Shown: piece after piece, positions 19,839 to 29,702 of the stretch
Numbering within the stretch: the first letter of the stretch is position 1
Layout: each line of letters opens with the position of its first letter
DNA from: Rhodocollybia butyracea
Taxonomy: Eukaryota; Basidiomycota; Agaricomycetes; Agaricales; Omphalotaceae
NCBI GenBank assembly: GCA_015501585.1
Contig: JADNRY010000543.1
Location: forward strand, 1 to 39,641
Direction: 5' to 3'
DNA length: 39,641 bases
Notes under the pieces: model-generated
The model's database searches: none
What the model saw: the letters and a program-made list of their open reading frames with translations, nothing else
What the model was told of the DNA's origin: nothing
Position numbers and translations under genes: made by a program

Positions 19839-21356
19839 AGAGAGGCACTACAGCAGAAGCTTCAGAAGCATGAAGCTACTATTCAAGCAATGGTTAGTCC
19901 AGCCTAACTTTAAATCTTTAAATCTCACTACGTCATTAGAGAGATGCGCTACACTGGCAAGCTCAACAAGGAAAGGTACATATTTTCCCTTTCAATGTTA
20001 CAGACCAAGCTAGTAAACACACCAATTTCTCAAGGCTGATCTCGAAACTGAAGTAGTAAATCTGCACAATAGGCACAACACTTGGTCACCTCGAGGAAAA
20101 GTCACTTCATCTTGGTCACCAGCTAGTCAAGACCATGACATGGATGCCGACGACAAAAGCTCTGGCCCTTCTTTTGCGTCTAATTCCAAAGTTGACAGCA
20201 TACAGGCTATTATCAAACAAGCCGTGGCAGAATTTGTGGCCCATCAAGCGACACACCCTGACAACTCATCTTATAGCAGTAAAGGGAAGAAGAATGCATC
20301 TTCGCTCAAAGTTGGAAGTCCTGCATACTGCCGGAAGCCAAAGCTGAAGGCACTGGCAACATTGTCCAAAGAGGAGGAGCAACAGTGGAGAGTGCGTTAC
20401 ATTTAATGTTCTAACTATCCAATCATTTACCTTCATTTTAGAACCTCATCTGTTCTTGTTTCTGCTCTCTCACTCATGCGAAGGGTGTCAATGCATTCCA
20501 AAGTGGATATCTTCTCTACTTTGGTGATGGCCATCGGCATGCTAGGTGGAATGAGACGGTGGTCAATAACATGGTCTCCTATATTGCATCCCAACAAATC
20601 AAACGGAAGGTGGAAGGAGTCTTTAGTTCTGAAGCAATAAAGGCTTATGTGTGGGAGCTCATCCAGCAAGCACATGTGTCATACAGAAAGGACAAACCTC
20701 GCCTCCGCAAAGAAGGAGATTCAATTGAGACACAAACAGAGGCTAATCAGCATGCACGGTTATATGAACGATAGAAGCAAAGGGATAATATTTTGAATGG
20801 CAGAAAGTTAAACGTGAGCTTTGTACATTTTTTCCACTTGTCTTTTGTTTTGTAACAGTCTTTGAAGAAGCACACGAGGCGGACGGAGGGAGTAAAGATG
20901 ATCTTTGCCCAGCCTCGGACCAAAGGAAATGGGAGAAGGTTGAATTCACCCTCCGTGAACTTGGCACTCAGGGGCAGTCTTCCAAAGAAAGCGATGAAGA
21001 AGCTGTAGAACACCAACTCAATGTCACTGTTCCATTTTTCCGTCGTCGCATCCTAGGCCCCATTTTCAATGAGCTTGACGAGAAAACCAAGGAGCTTGTG
21101 AAACAAAAGGCCAAGCAGACTGGTAGGTGCTTTCAACCGCGACCCTCTCTCCCTCGCATCAAGACAGAAGTCAGGAGTCAACAAACAGTGGTGAAGGGTT
21201 TGCCTTCATTGTTCTATCATCGCTGATACATCCGAATTGACTCCTGCTGCTTTCCGGTCCCTGCAGGTTGATGGTGGTAAGCCAACAGAACCGCAAAGTC
21301 TTAATCCATGGGCTGCAACGCTGCAGACAGATTCAGACACAGAACCTGATTTGTAG
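19839..21356 (+). pseudogene. Spliced gene of unknown function, decaying
   Basis: Exons 19839-19892 (EALQQKLQKHEATIQAM), 19940-19975, 20035-20391, 20442-20813 and 20859 onwards are separated by introns of 45-59 bp with GT..AG borders, and the joins stay in frame. The long exon begins ADLETEVVNLHNRHNTWSPR and contains a possible helix VDSIQAIIKQAVAEFVAHQ. The next holds LLYFGDGHRHARWNETVVNNM and RKDKPRLRKEGDSIETQTEA. A TAG at 20772-20774 interrupts it before KQRDNILNGRK. The last exon shifts frame near 20915 (to RKWEKVEFTLRELGTQGQ..ESDEEAVE..VPFFRRRILG) and again near 21222, ending at TAG 21354-21356. The pattern resembles multicopy basidiomycete hypothetical proteins, but I cannot name a domain. 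Upstream exons before 19839 may exist. Confidence 0.55.
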
Positions 21357-22686
21357 GCCTATGCAGTTTGCTTGACGTGCTGACATGGCTGGGTCAGGCC
21401 AGAGACGCAGTAGCAACTTCTCGGTTGTCCTAATATGTGATCTTTCATCTAGCTTTTTAGGTTCTGCGAACCTTTGGCCAAAAATCCTTGTTTCATACTA
21501 TTGCATTTCACTTCGTTTTATTTATAAATATTCAGAGACTGTTTCCAGTACGAATCCATATACTTCACTAGAATTGATTTGGCCTATGATATTTGGTGAC
21601 TCGCATTACATTTCAGTCGCTCAAAGATTCATGACCTCAATCCTCCTTTTGTTGCGTTTAAATAGTGCACCAAGTGTGTAGATGTCGGTAGACTAAGTAG
21701 TTCAACCAAACAATCAATTTTCACTCGAAATTTCAATAACAAGTGATTTATCATTGGAAATGTGAAACTTGAGTATATTTTTCATTAGAGTGGAATTCTT
21801 TGTACTTTTGGCATGTGGGTTACGGCTGGGGGTCATGGCAAATGTGCTATGCCCTATTGCCACAGGTCGGTTTGAGAACCTACTGCACCGGGTTCGAACC
21901 AGAACCGAACCTAAGGTTCAGTGGATGACAAAGTAACTTTTAAGTAACTTGACTTTCCCACACCTGACAGATACTTATTAGGATACTTGTGGCACTTACA
22001 CATTGTTTTAAATGCCTGAGATTCTCATTGCTGCCTCTCACTGTTGCTGAACAAGTACTGCCACATCAGCAAAAATGTGTATGCACAGGAAGCCGCTTTC
22101 CGGCACTTTCCGGCACTGTCCAGCGCTGGGAGCCGCTGGAATCGGCTGTATGGTGCCTGACATCGGCTCCAGTTCACCCACGTTTTGCTGATGCATATGT
22201 GCTATAGTAACTTATGAAGAAACTTTGTGTATTGTGGTGACTGAGAGATAGTCAGTACATGAGTGGGCAAAAGACAATAAGTATTGATGAGCAAGTGTGA
22301 ATAAATAGTTGTACTGGTGGTAATTACTGTAACCAGCCCATCTATTTGTGTGCTTATATTCTCCATAGCTAGAGTATGGCTTGATGCTCTCTGTATCTGA
22401 TCACCGCTACCCGTTCTACCCGTCGCTGTCCTTGCCCTACCCGATTCCTGTTGTAACCGCGCTCATTGCATGTTGCTGCCCCTGTCATGCACGTATCCAC
22501 CATATCCGCTGCCATATCCGTTGTATTTGTTGCTTTCCCGCATGATTGTTTGTTTATGCCCGTTTGCGGGCTCATTGTCATTTCTGAAGCCCGCTGGGAG
22601 CACAATTGATTGCTCACTCTCTTTTGTTGCTGGAGTACATTATCTACTTGTTATTATTATAAGTAACTACATTGTATGATTATTTA
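21357..22686. other. No recognised gene
   Basis: Open frames here lack any domain. A stretch at about 21873-21920 contains overlapping GGTTCGAACC/GAACCGAACC motifs. At about 22088-22165 short GCCGCTTTCCGGCACT-type repeats occur. Neither could be assigned to an element. Confidence 0.5.
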
Positions 22687-22847
22687 TTGTTATAACAAGA
22701 CGGCATAATAATAATTTTATTGTAATCCCGCAGGCGCGTAAACTTTGGGCCTGCCTCCGCTTCCCTCCCCTCCTCTTTGGGGGGGTCCCCCAAGCCGGGA
22801 AGTCGTCGACAGGCACGGTAAAGCCTCGTTTACGCTAGCAGAATATA

Positions 22848-22880
22848 CCTAACCCCTAACCCTAAACCCTAACCGCTAAC
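22848..22880 (+). repeat. Interstitial telomere-like tract 1 (CCCTAA type)
   Basis: Four to five imperfect CCCTAA units in a row (CCTAACCCCTAACCCTAAA, then CCCTAACCGCTAAC). CCCTAA/TTAGGG is the usual telomere repeat of filamentous fungi. The irregular units suggest an old or non-telomerase copy. Confidence 0.7.
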
Positions 22881-22918
22881 TTTCGCGCTGCGCGCGAGCC
22901 GCCTGCGGCGGCGCCATG

Positions 22919-22944
22919 CCCTAACCCAAACCCTTAACCATAAC
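22919..22944 (+). repeat. Interstitial telomere-like tract 2 (CCCTAA type)
   Basis: A second, more degenerate tract, CCCTAACCCAAACCCTTAA followed by CCATAAC, has the same orientation as the first. It stands 38 bp after the first, with a GC hairpin between them. Confidence 0.6.
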
Positions 22945-23035
22945 ATCCCGCTTCGCGCGAGCCGCCTACGGCGGCGCCAAACGCTAGCCCAGGCCCACCA
23001 AGCTTTTAATAAAACGGAGAAATAATAAAACATTA

Positions 23036-23117
23036 CCAGCCAGGATTGAACCAGTAACCTCCCAATCAACGCCAGAATAACATCGTGGCAGCAGCAGAAC
23101 CACTCTGCCATATGCAC
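23036..23117 (-). repeat. tRNA-like sequence, probably SINE-derived
   Basis: On the minus strand TGGCAGAGTGGT (23110-23099) matches an A box and GGTTCAATCC (23052-23043) a B box, 46 bases apart, as in tRNA genes and tRNA-derived SINEs. The expected acceptor-stem halves do not pair, so it is not a working tRNA. Confidence 0.45.
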
Positions 23118-23294
23118 ATGAGAATCTTTGATCGGCATTCAATTATAGAACACCTGTCATTCATATAAATTGCTACTAACAATAAATAATTGTAAAATCT
23201 CTGGACTTGTTATAACAAGTCGATAATTATTAAAAGGGTGTTGGATAATGCCAATGGAGTACTAAGGCCTCTTTTTTCCCAAATGTGTGACCTC

Positions 23295-23440
23295 ATGTTT
23301 GGTGTGGGTTTGAACCCGGTACACCTCCCAATTTCAAGTCTGAAATGCCACCTTTTTTAAAGTGTTTATGACTGCATTGGTATTTTCAGGGTAACAGGCT
23401 CAAAGCAGGCTACCAGACCGTTAACCTACTACACAACCAC
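23295..23440 (-). repeat. Second tRNA-like promoter pair, SINE candidate
   Basis: The minus strand has TAGTAGGTTAACGGTCTGGT (23432-23413), which is A-box-like, and GGGTTCAAACCC (23317-23306), an excellent B box, about 95 bases apart. The gap is wider than in a plain tRNA, which suits a SINE head or a tRNA with an insertion. The region 23441-23985 has no gene. Confidence 0.4.
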
Positions 23441-23984
23441 ACCCACATCATTGCATAACCTCTATCCACATTCAATTATTCTAAGGCTAGATATCTTAAT
23501 GAGCTTAAAGTATGGTGTACTTACTACAGAGCATGCCCTCCAAACCTTGAACTGCACTCACAGGTTATGAACTTCAAATTTGAGTTCAGCTTTGACTTGG
23601 AACCCAGTGCAGGAGGCCAGTGCGCCACAGCAAGCCAGAGCGAGATAGAGCAATGGCTAAGGTTAAGGCAAGGCCACTGGCAGGCAATTTTGAAGTTTAA
23701 CATTATGTCCGACATAGAGAGTTATTAGGTGGTTTTCTCCAATAGGTCCAGTGCGGCCAAGGGTTCAAGATTTAGCTTTAGCATGACTCCATATTGCTGG
23801 ACACACAAGGTGTAACCTTCACCAATAACATGACTGCATTATGACCATTTGATATGGTCATTATAGTGTCGAGACTCGATACCCGAGCTTTTCAAACCTG
23901 AATATATGCTACAAAGATGGGGGTGGCTATTTAACATTACCGTATAGTTACTACTTCGCCACACCCCCGCGATTACTTGTAATT

Positions 23985-24085
23985 TTAAATAGTGTTGGGC
24001 AGGGCCGGGTTGGGCCAGAGACCCTAGGGTCGGGTCGGGTCAAAGAGGGTCAGGGTCGGGTCGGGCCAGTGGTCTGGCCCAGAGT
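23985..24085 (+). repeat. GGGTCGGGTC-rich tract
   Basis: A GC-rich block of overlapping GGGTC, GGGTCGGGTC, GGCCGGGTTGGGCC and a CCAGTGGTCTGG palindrome. It stands out from the AT-rich surroundings and starts AATAGTGTTGGGC, similar to the end of a DNA transposon. No matching end was found in the window. Confidence 0.5.
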
Positions 24086-24574
24086 CAAGTCCAAAAAAGG
24101 AAATACACAAAAGAGATCTATTCGTTCTCTTCCACTACGGGAAGTAAAAACAATCAATATGATTGTCTTGCACTCATATTGATTGGCTGAACCATTCTTC
24201 ACTGCGAGGAATTGACCATTTGCACAGCCCGAAAATGCGAGGATTATGCTGAGTAAAGGTACAAATTACTCAGCATACACTCACATTTTTCCCAGGTAGA
24301 AAATGCTGCGTTTTTATTAAATTATCAGACCGCGAAAGAGGCGCAAATCTTTACCAATTGCTCAGTTCAATTGCAATTGTAAAATTTTGTATAATCCCGG
24401 GCAGATGTTGTTAAAAATCCTCAACTCATACTCAACGCTGAAATTTTAAATATTCCTGACTTATACACAGTGCAAAAAATATGAGAAGTTATTAAAAAAG
24501 CCCACTGAGAAAATTTATGCCGACGTCGTGACGTCGCGACGTCAAGACAGTCACTGGCGTGATGTCGTGATGTC

Positions 24575-25714
24575 TGTTGCGCACGGGCCTCCTGTTCCTG
24601 TGGAAGTTCCACAGTCACAAACTGAGAGCAAGTCTTGTCTCTGAACTTCTGTAATACTTAGACATGTTTGTAAAGTAAGAGCTCGCAGTGTGATTTATAC
24701 AGACAGCAGAATTTTGCTGTCGGACACCAGGCACATTCCAGCATTCCTCCGCTGGCTGGATTTATAATCCAGATTGCAAATGTCTGCAGGTGGACTCACG
24801 TCCTGGGCTGGTCAGGGACCGCTAAAGATTGGACTAATGATTGGAAGAGCACTGAAGTAGGGCTTCCCCAATTTGAGCACAGTCTTGGAGTCATTGACGC
24901 GTTCGCCTCACCCCCCTTTACGAACATGAGGAACTACATAGATGAAGATATTTGTCTCTCAGGCATATTAACTTGAGGATAAATACATGATTCTTCTATA
25001 GCAAAATACATGCAAATCGAAGCGGATTCTTCCAGCCTTTCCTTCGCGTGGGTATCATGGTGTGTTGATAGGCTCACACCTGCTGGGTCATCAAAGACGG
25101 TTTTTTCTTGCTATTGTACTATTGAAAGTGACCAGAAAGTGGCCGAATGTGGACGACAGACCAACCACGTTTACCTTTCTCAAGAATGGAACCTCGCAGC
25201 GTAGCCTCATCGTTATTTCTCAGAACATTTCATTCTCGCATCCTAGCCACACCACGATCTACAGTTTCCCAACAAAAGATCTTCTCGCAGGCCCAGTTTC
25301 ATTGAATTTCTACTCATAACTCATCCAACCTGCAAATCCACCTCGCTATTTGCCATCTCTCTTATCCATCCAATCTTACTCAATCAAGTAATTTGCCCAT
25401 CCCCTCTTACCAAACATCCCAAACTCACCCCCCTCTGACGAAAAAACTCCCATCCGCAGACCTTTCCTAGACTCGACCTCCTTCCCACCATCTCTCGCAT
25501 TCAACTCGACCATCCAAACACCTCCCAAGTCAAGTCCTCGCCCACCCTCGGTAAACTCGACCTCTCTCTGATCCAACAGCTCATAATTTGAGTCCTCTCC
25601 CCTCTCTCCAATACAAACAGGTCGCAATTTGAGTCCTCTCCCTCCCTCTCTTGTATCCAACCGAGTAAACTCGACCTCTCCCCGAACCAAAAGCTCTATC
25701 CTCCCCTACGAAGT
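24575..25714. other. Left interior of the TIR-bounded element, no recognised gene
   Basis: No domain is seen. From about 25320 to 25700 the plus strand is strongly C/T-rich with two copies of CAATTTGAGTCCTCTCC or a close variant and repeated AACTCGACCTCTC. A similar C/T-rich lead lies before GIY-YIG copy 3 (28330-28200, minus strand). It is therefore probably the promoter/5' leader of this gene family. The minus-strand open frame across it is an artefact of the repeats. Confidence 0.5.
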
Positions 25715-26220
25715 ATGGCTTGAAGCCCGACTCATGTTTTACACAAGCTTATTCTATACCGTATCCTCCATGCAATTTCTGCTGCGGATGGCTGGGGAGT
25801 TGTCTATATTTTGTTCGGGGGAATGACGCAGGCTGGAGACTGGATTGTGAAGATCGGGATGTCGACAGACCTCATCCGCAGACTTTGCAAACACGATCGA
25901 GTCTGCCCCAACCCGCGCGGGTGCCACTGGACTGGATACCGGTGAATTTCCGGCGGCGCCAAGGTACGCTTGTTATCTTTTACTTCTTTTCGCGCATGAC
26001 AACAAATGTTTTTTCGAATCAGAGGCGCTGCTTCATCTGCGCACGGAGACTTTTGCGTTGATCGTCCCCATACACTGTGCCCATTTTGTATGTTTTTCTA
26101 TAGTCTGGCTTATTTTCGTCTGTTCACTATTCCCCAGGCCGAAGAAGACACGCAGAGTTATTTACATTAAGGCCCAACAACGTCCAACGCGTTCTATCAG
26201 CACTTAAGCGTCTCTCCTAA
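25715..26220 (+). pseudogene. GIY-YIG / T5orf172-like gene, copy 1 (full length, decayed)
   Basis: Three exons: 25715-25963, 26023-26087 and 26138-26220, with introns 25964-26022 (GTACGC..ATCAG) and 26088-26137 (GTATGT..CCCAG). The predicted protein has GWGVVYIL (GIY motif), WIVKIGM (YIG motif), LIRRL (the conserved Arg), EALLHL (the metal-binding Glu) and C-x2-C-x3-H-x2-ELF at the end, the order seen in T5orf172/GIY-YIG proteins. This fold includes DNA endonucleases and DNA-binding proteins. The copy is dead: codon 3 is TGA (25721) where paralogues have Arg, one base is missing near 25915 (after VCPNP), and another shift lies near 26050 before CVDRPHTLCPFC. It ends with TAA 26218-26220. Confidence 0.72.
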
Positions 26221-27238
26221 TTTTGTATCATGTTTATAATCAGTATCTTGATCAGCATGTATCTTTTGGACAGTATGTATCGCTTTGACATGTAGTACGT
26301 AAACGCACATTTGTATATATAGACTCGCTCTTGGATATCCAGCAACCCTCTGCTGTTCGGCTTGGATTCTGTTGGCTTGGAAGGTGAAACGGTGAATACA
26401 TGCTAGCGAATATATGGTGCCCTCGTATTCTGCTTCAAAATTTCGACAGCAGAGGCTTGCTGAAGTTCGGCTTGGATGCAGCGAATATATGCTGCTCCCT
26501 TATCCTTGCTGTCCGTCTGTGGATCATAGCTCCCAAGCCTTGAGCTGTCCAGAGCTCAAATCTCCAACAGGTGAGGATTGCTGGGTACGCCAATAAGTAG
26601 CTAGTATAATTTTGCTGCCTGGGTATAAAGTACAGGCGGCAGGGAAGTGCTGAATAGGCCCCTTTATCCCGCAGCAAGCTTCTGCTAGTTGGATTTAGAA
26701 TCCTGGGAGCAGAGGAATACCCAGCGCCTCCCTTCCGGGGGGGAACCCTTTGCAGACCACCTTTAAAAGTTCAGACTGCAAAGAACTGCTTAACGCGCTT
26801 CCAGATCCTTTTGCGTCTAGCCCGCAGAGGGCGGCTGGACACCTGGGGCCGCTTAGTTTCAACAGATCTCAATGAAAGACATACCGATTATTTTGGGAAA
26901 AACATTATTTTAGAACCTATACAATAGATCTCAAAGAAAAGAAATCCCTGGGCCAGAAGGCAGTTGAGCAGTTCTAGTTGTATGGAAGGAGTGATTAAGC
27001 TGCTAAGGGCTGTATTATTCGTCTTAGAATGTTGAGGTGGGAACTTGAACTTTAAACTCTATTTCGACGTAGTGGTCAGCACGACTAAACTACCAACGAG
27101 CCAGTCACTCACCGCGAGCCACTGTACAACCGGCACTTCCCGCCCAGCTCACACACCAGCCTTACTGTTGTATCCGCCACTTCTCTTCCACGTCGCGAGC
27201 GCGCTCTACTAGTCTCACCACGCGCTAAACTACTACCC
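26221..27238. other. Spacer between GIY-YIG copies 1 and 2; tRNA-like sequence
   Basis: No gene. A GTTCGGCTTGGAT motif recurs at 26357 and 26467, and GCGAATATATG at 26405 and 26480. At 27030-27108 the minus strand has TGGCTCGTTGGT (A-box-like, 27103-27092) and GTTCAAGTTCCC (B-box-like, 27050-27039) about 41 bases apart, which suggests a tRNA pseudogene or SINE. Confidence 0.45.
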
Positions 27239-27745
27239 ATGTCCCGACAACCAAATTACATCCTTCGTGTTTATTCAATTGTTCGTCGCCGCTGCCCTAT
27301 TTCTACGGCAGATGGAATCGGGTTTATCTACATTATCAGGGAGCGGGTGCTGTCCAAGGTTGTTGGATACTAAAGATTGGGATGAAAATAGTCTGGACCG
27401 TAGGCTGAAGGAACATCGGCGGGATTGCCCCAACCCGAATTGTCAGTTGTGGAGGTTCAAGGGCGTTGGATTTAGATGGCGTGTCGGTGCGTGTACTATC
27501 GGTTTTTTTCATTTTGTAGATCTAACGAGTTTGCACAGAGGCATTGTTTCATCTAAAAGTCGAGTCGATTTCTGTCGATAGGCCTCGGACTTCATGTCCT
27601 TTTTGTAAGTCCTCCTATTACTACCCTGTGGCGCTCCATTCACCTTGCTCCAGGCCACCGACAACACCAAGAACTCTTCATGCTTATGCCCCACCAGATC
27701 TCAAATAAGCTGCTCCCGCTTTTGCATGTCTTTCTTAGAATATAA
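27239..27745 (+). pseudogene. GIY-YIG / T5orf172-like gene, copy 2 (full length, frameshifted)
   Basis: ATG at 27239 starts MSRQPNYILRVYSIVRRR, then ADGIGFIYII (GIY), GCWILKIGM (YIG), LDRRLKEHRRDCPNP (Arg), EALFHLKVESISVDRPRTSCPFC (Glu and zinc-like Cys pair) and HRQHQELFML. Introns are 27487-27538 (GTGCGT..CACAG) and 27605-27653 (GTAAGT..TCCAG), at the same positions and phase 1 as in copy 1. Two frame changes, near 27350 and 27381, break exon 1. The stop is TAA at 27743-27745. The protein diverges clearly from copies 1 and 3, so the family has been in the genome for some time. Its 3' end faces the 3' end of copy 3. Confidence 0.72.
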
Positions 27746-27821
27746 ACCGATGTTGTATTTTGTAGAATTGCTGTATTATTGGTGCTAGAAAACGCTTTGG
27801 CCGTTAACGTAAACTCGATAC

Positions 27822-28197
27822 AAAATTGGCACGGCGTGCGAGGTCGGTCGATGCAGAGGCTCTTGACGTACAGATGAAAAAGCGCCTCTAGTATCAAAGA
27901 GGGCTAGCACCGCGAAAAAGAACAAGAATGAAAGAATATCAACGTACCCTGGCGCCGCCGGAAATTTACTGGTACGGCATTTATTGGCACCCGCGCTGGG
28001 TTTGGACAAACTCGGTTGTGTCTGGCGAGTCTCCGATAGAAGTCTATCGTCATCCCAATCTTGACAATCCAATCCCCACCTGCGGTCCTCCCCTCGAATA
28101 AGATGTAGATGTACCCTCCGCCATCCGCGACAGAGACCACGCGAAGGCTACGGCGTCGAAAAAGCTCCTGCAAGACATGAAAAGGACGTCGAGTCAT
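27822..28197 (-). CDS. GIY-YIG / T5orf172-like gene, copy 3 (intact exons 1-2)
   Basis: ATG at 28197. Exon 1 (28197-27948) encodes 83 codons plus one base; exon 2 (27887-27822) follows a 60-bp intron (27947-27888, GTACGT..ACTAG). Residues: GIY motif GYIYIL at 28-33, YIG motif WIVKIGM at 43-49, conserved Arg in RRL at 55-57, catalytic-type Glu at 84 (EALFHL), and CQFC at 103-106 split by the next intron (GTATCG from 27821). No stop or shift is seen in these exons. The third exon with H-x2-E-L-F is not found: minus-strand sequence beyond 27790 is instead the 3' flank of copy 2. The gene therefore appears 3'-truncated by a junction near 27780. A C/T-rich leader lies upstream. Confidence 0.7.
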
Positions 28198-28323
28198 TGA
28201 TTGGAATTGGGGCTGCTTGGATCAGAGGTGGAACAGGGAGGGCGGGTTTCAATTGAATAAGAGAGTGGGTACGAGAGGCGGCGCTCTAAGTTGGTAAAGC
28301 TCTCGGGGTTGAGTTAGATATGA

Positions 28324-28617
28324 GTGAGGGAGGACAAACTACTCGTTTGGAGGGTAGGGAGGTATCGTTTCAAGTTGAATAAGATAACGACGGAGCACTT
28401 GCGAAACAAGACTAGATGGGCTGCTCAGATAGAATGGGATGTCGCAGATGCAAGGCAATATCTTTCGAGAAGCAAGACTTGTGGCTATGATGAGAGAAGT
28501 CGTCTTCGAGAAAGGATATATGGCTACATTCCGAGAACAAATCTGTACAAAGGGGAATCAAAAGTGATGCCTCCTCAGCAGCTTATACTGATTGCTCATA
28601 ATTCGACTGCAAAGTAA
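28324..28617 (+). CDS. Unrecognised small open frame
   Basis: A 97-codon frame (MREDKLLVWRVGRYRFKLNKITTEHLRNKTRWAAQIEW..) with basic, Arg-rich composition and no known motif. It starts next to the C/T-rich leader of GIY-YIG copy 3, divergent from it. It may be real or chance; nothing else supports it. Confidence 0.25.
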   Translation: MREDKLLVWRVGRYRFKLNKITTEHLRNKTRWAAQIEWDVADARQYLSRSKTCGYDERSRLRERIYGYIPRTNLYKGESKVMPPQQLILIAHNSTAK

Positions 28618-28832
28618 ATCTCAGTAACTATTCCCCTGGGAGATGTAAACATGTCCCTTTTCAAGCAGGGACCTCGTTTAAGATGTCTTGTATACATACT
28701 CACTTGCGCTTGGGACTTCAAAAAACTCCTCCTGAGAGTCACTAAATCAAGGACTGGGAGGGTGGTGCCCAGCATCAAGGTGTAGAGTGTGCTCCTTCAT
28801 CTGCGGCAGAGACAGGACGGCGGCGGCGACGA

Positions 28833-29059
28833 ATGAGTCGATTTAGAATGGCAGTAGAGCGTCGGGCCATAATGCCCTCTGATAAGTGGAAAGATAGTAT
28901 TCCAGCAGATTACCGGACACTGTCTGGTAACAGGCTTGGATCTTTGTGGCTGGGCAGCACAATAGTGCTACCTGGGAGTAGGTCTGCTGCTGAATACCTT
29001 CTCTCCCATTTTAGACAGCAGTACTATGCCGCGAAGGGGAAGGAGAAGCCAGCACAATA
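28833..29059 (+). pseudogene. Possible cytochrome P450 N-terminal fragment
   Basis: The frame reads MPSDKWKDSIPADYRTLSGNRLGSLWLGSTIVLPGSRSAAEYLLSHFRQQYY. The spacing of MPxxxW, DY..L.G...SLWLGSTIVL, the small-residue run before AAEYLL and the final R..YY resembles the region after the membrane anchor in basidiomycete P450s (helix A and the first strands). There is no haem-binding Cys region nearby, so it is at best a captured fragment. After 29060 a partial duplication of CAGTACTATGCCGCGAAG occurs at 29120. Confidence 0.35.
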
Positions 29060-29242
29060 ACGCTGCTTCTCTTATATCCATGGCTACAAGCAGCCTCTGC
29101 CACCTCCCCCCCCCACAGCATTACTATGCCACGAAGTGTCAAGTCTCAAACAAAGAGGTTGTTAACCAGTCGTATTTAGCTAATACTTCCGATCTAACAG
29201 ATTCGGGGGCTGCTCGGTAGATAATGCTTACAAGAACCTAAA

Positions 29243-29702
29243 TGTTACGGTGTTTTGGGGTATCTTGTATAGAGTTGGTGTGCACTATACGGGTATTGGT
29301 GACAATAAGCGTCGGGAATACGTACCTTCAATATCCTTGATATTAAAGTGAGTCTTGCTGTATTCACTCAGTAGATAATTCCTCAGGTGTTGTTCACACA
29401 AAGAATCGAGATAACAAGTGTAATTCTTGTAGGTACTGGGTTACAAAATATAGAGACTAAGAAAAAGGGTGTGTATCGGTTTCCCCCCTTTTTATAGTTT
29501 TTACATGGGAAACCATTAAGTAATTAAATATATAAGTACATGTGTTAACCTCAAGGCAACCCGTGGTTTGTACAGGTAAGCTTTCCTGAATAAGTATGGC
29601 AATGACTCAGTGCAAGTCATTTAAGTAGCCACATGTTTCCAGTGATCCGGACGTTGAGTCATTTTGAGTCATTCAGAATGTCAGGCAACACTTGAGGCTA
29701 CA
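29243..29702 (-). mobile_element. Probable solo LTR
   Basis: On the minus strand the unit begins TGTAGCCTCAAG (29702) and ends ACCGTAACA (29243), with a TATA-like CTATAAAAAGG at about 29500 followed by a G/A-rich run and a plausible R/U5 part. Flanking pentamers are CTAAA (29238-29242) and ATAAA (29703-29707), a 4-of-5 match that could be an aged target duplication. No retroelement coding sequence is attached. It lies within the TIR-bounded element. Confidence 0.5.

Larger units (their letters stand above)
22687..23219. repeat. Segment with interstitial telomere-like repeats, flanked by a 13-bp repeat
   Basis: TTGTTATAACAAG occurs at 22687-22699 and 23207-23219; the second copy sits within an 18-bp perfect palindrome (23204-23221). 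Between them are two telomere-like tracts of variable CCCTAA units (22848-22880 and 22919-22944). Each is followed by a near-identical GC-rich element with GCGCGAGCCGCC and GGCGGCGCC (22886-22914 and 22952-22979) that can form a strong hairpin. A TTGGGGG..CCCCCAA hairpin is at about 22779-22799. tRNA-like sequence follows at 23036. No gene is present. Confidence 0.7.

Noticed and set aside
22886..22979. Rho-independent terminators
   Set aside because: The GC hairpins are not followed by T-tracts, and the organism looks eukaryotic.
23036..23117. Functional tRNA gene
   Set aside because: The A and B boxes are good but the acceptor stem halves do not pair and no sensible cloverleaf can be drawn.
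24200..24200. Assignment of the GIY-YIG element to the CACTA superfamily from its CACTG end
   Set aside because: The end is suggestive, but no 2-3 bp target duplication matches and no transposase is present, so the superfamily is left open.
25376..25690. 104-codon minus-strand frame rich in Gly, Glu and Arg
   Set aside because: It is the complement of the C/T-rich leader of GIY-YIG copy 1 and reflects short repeats there.
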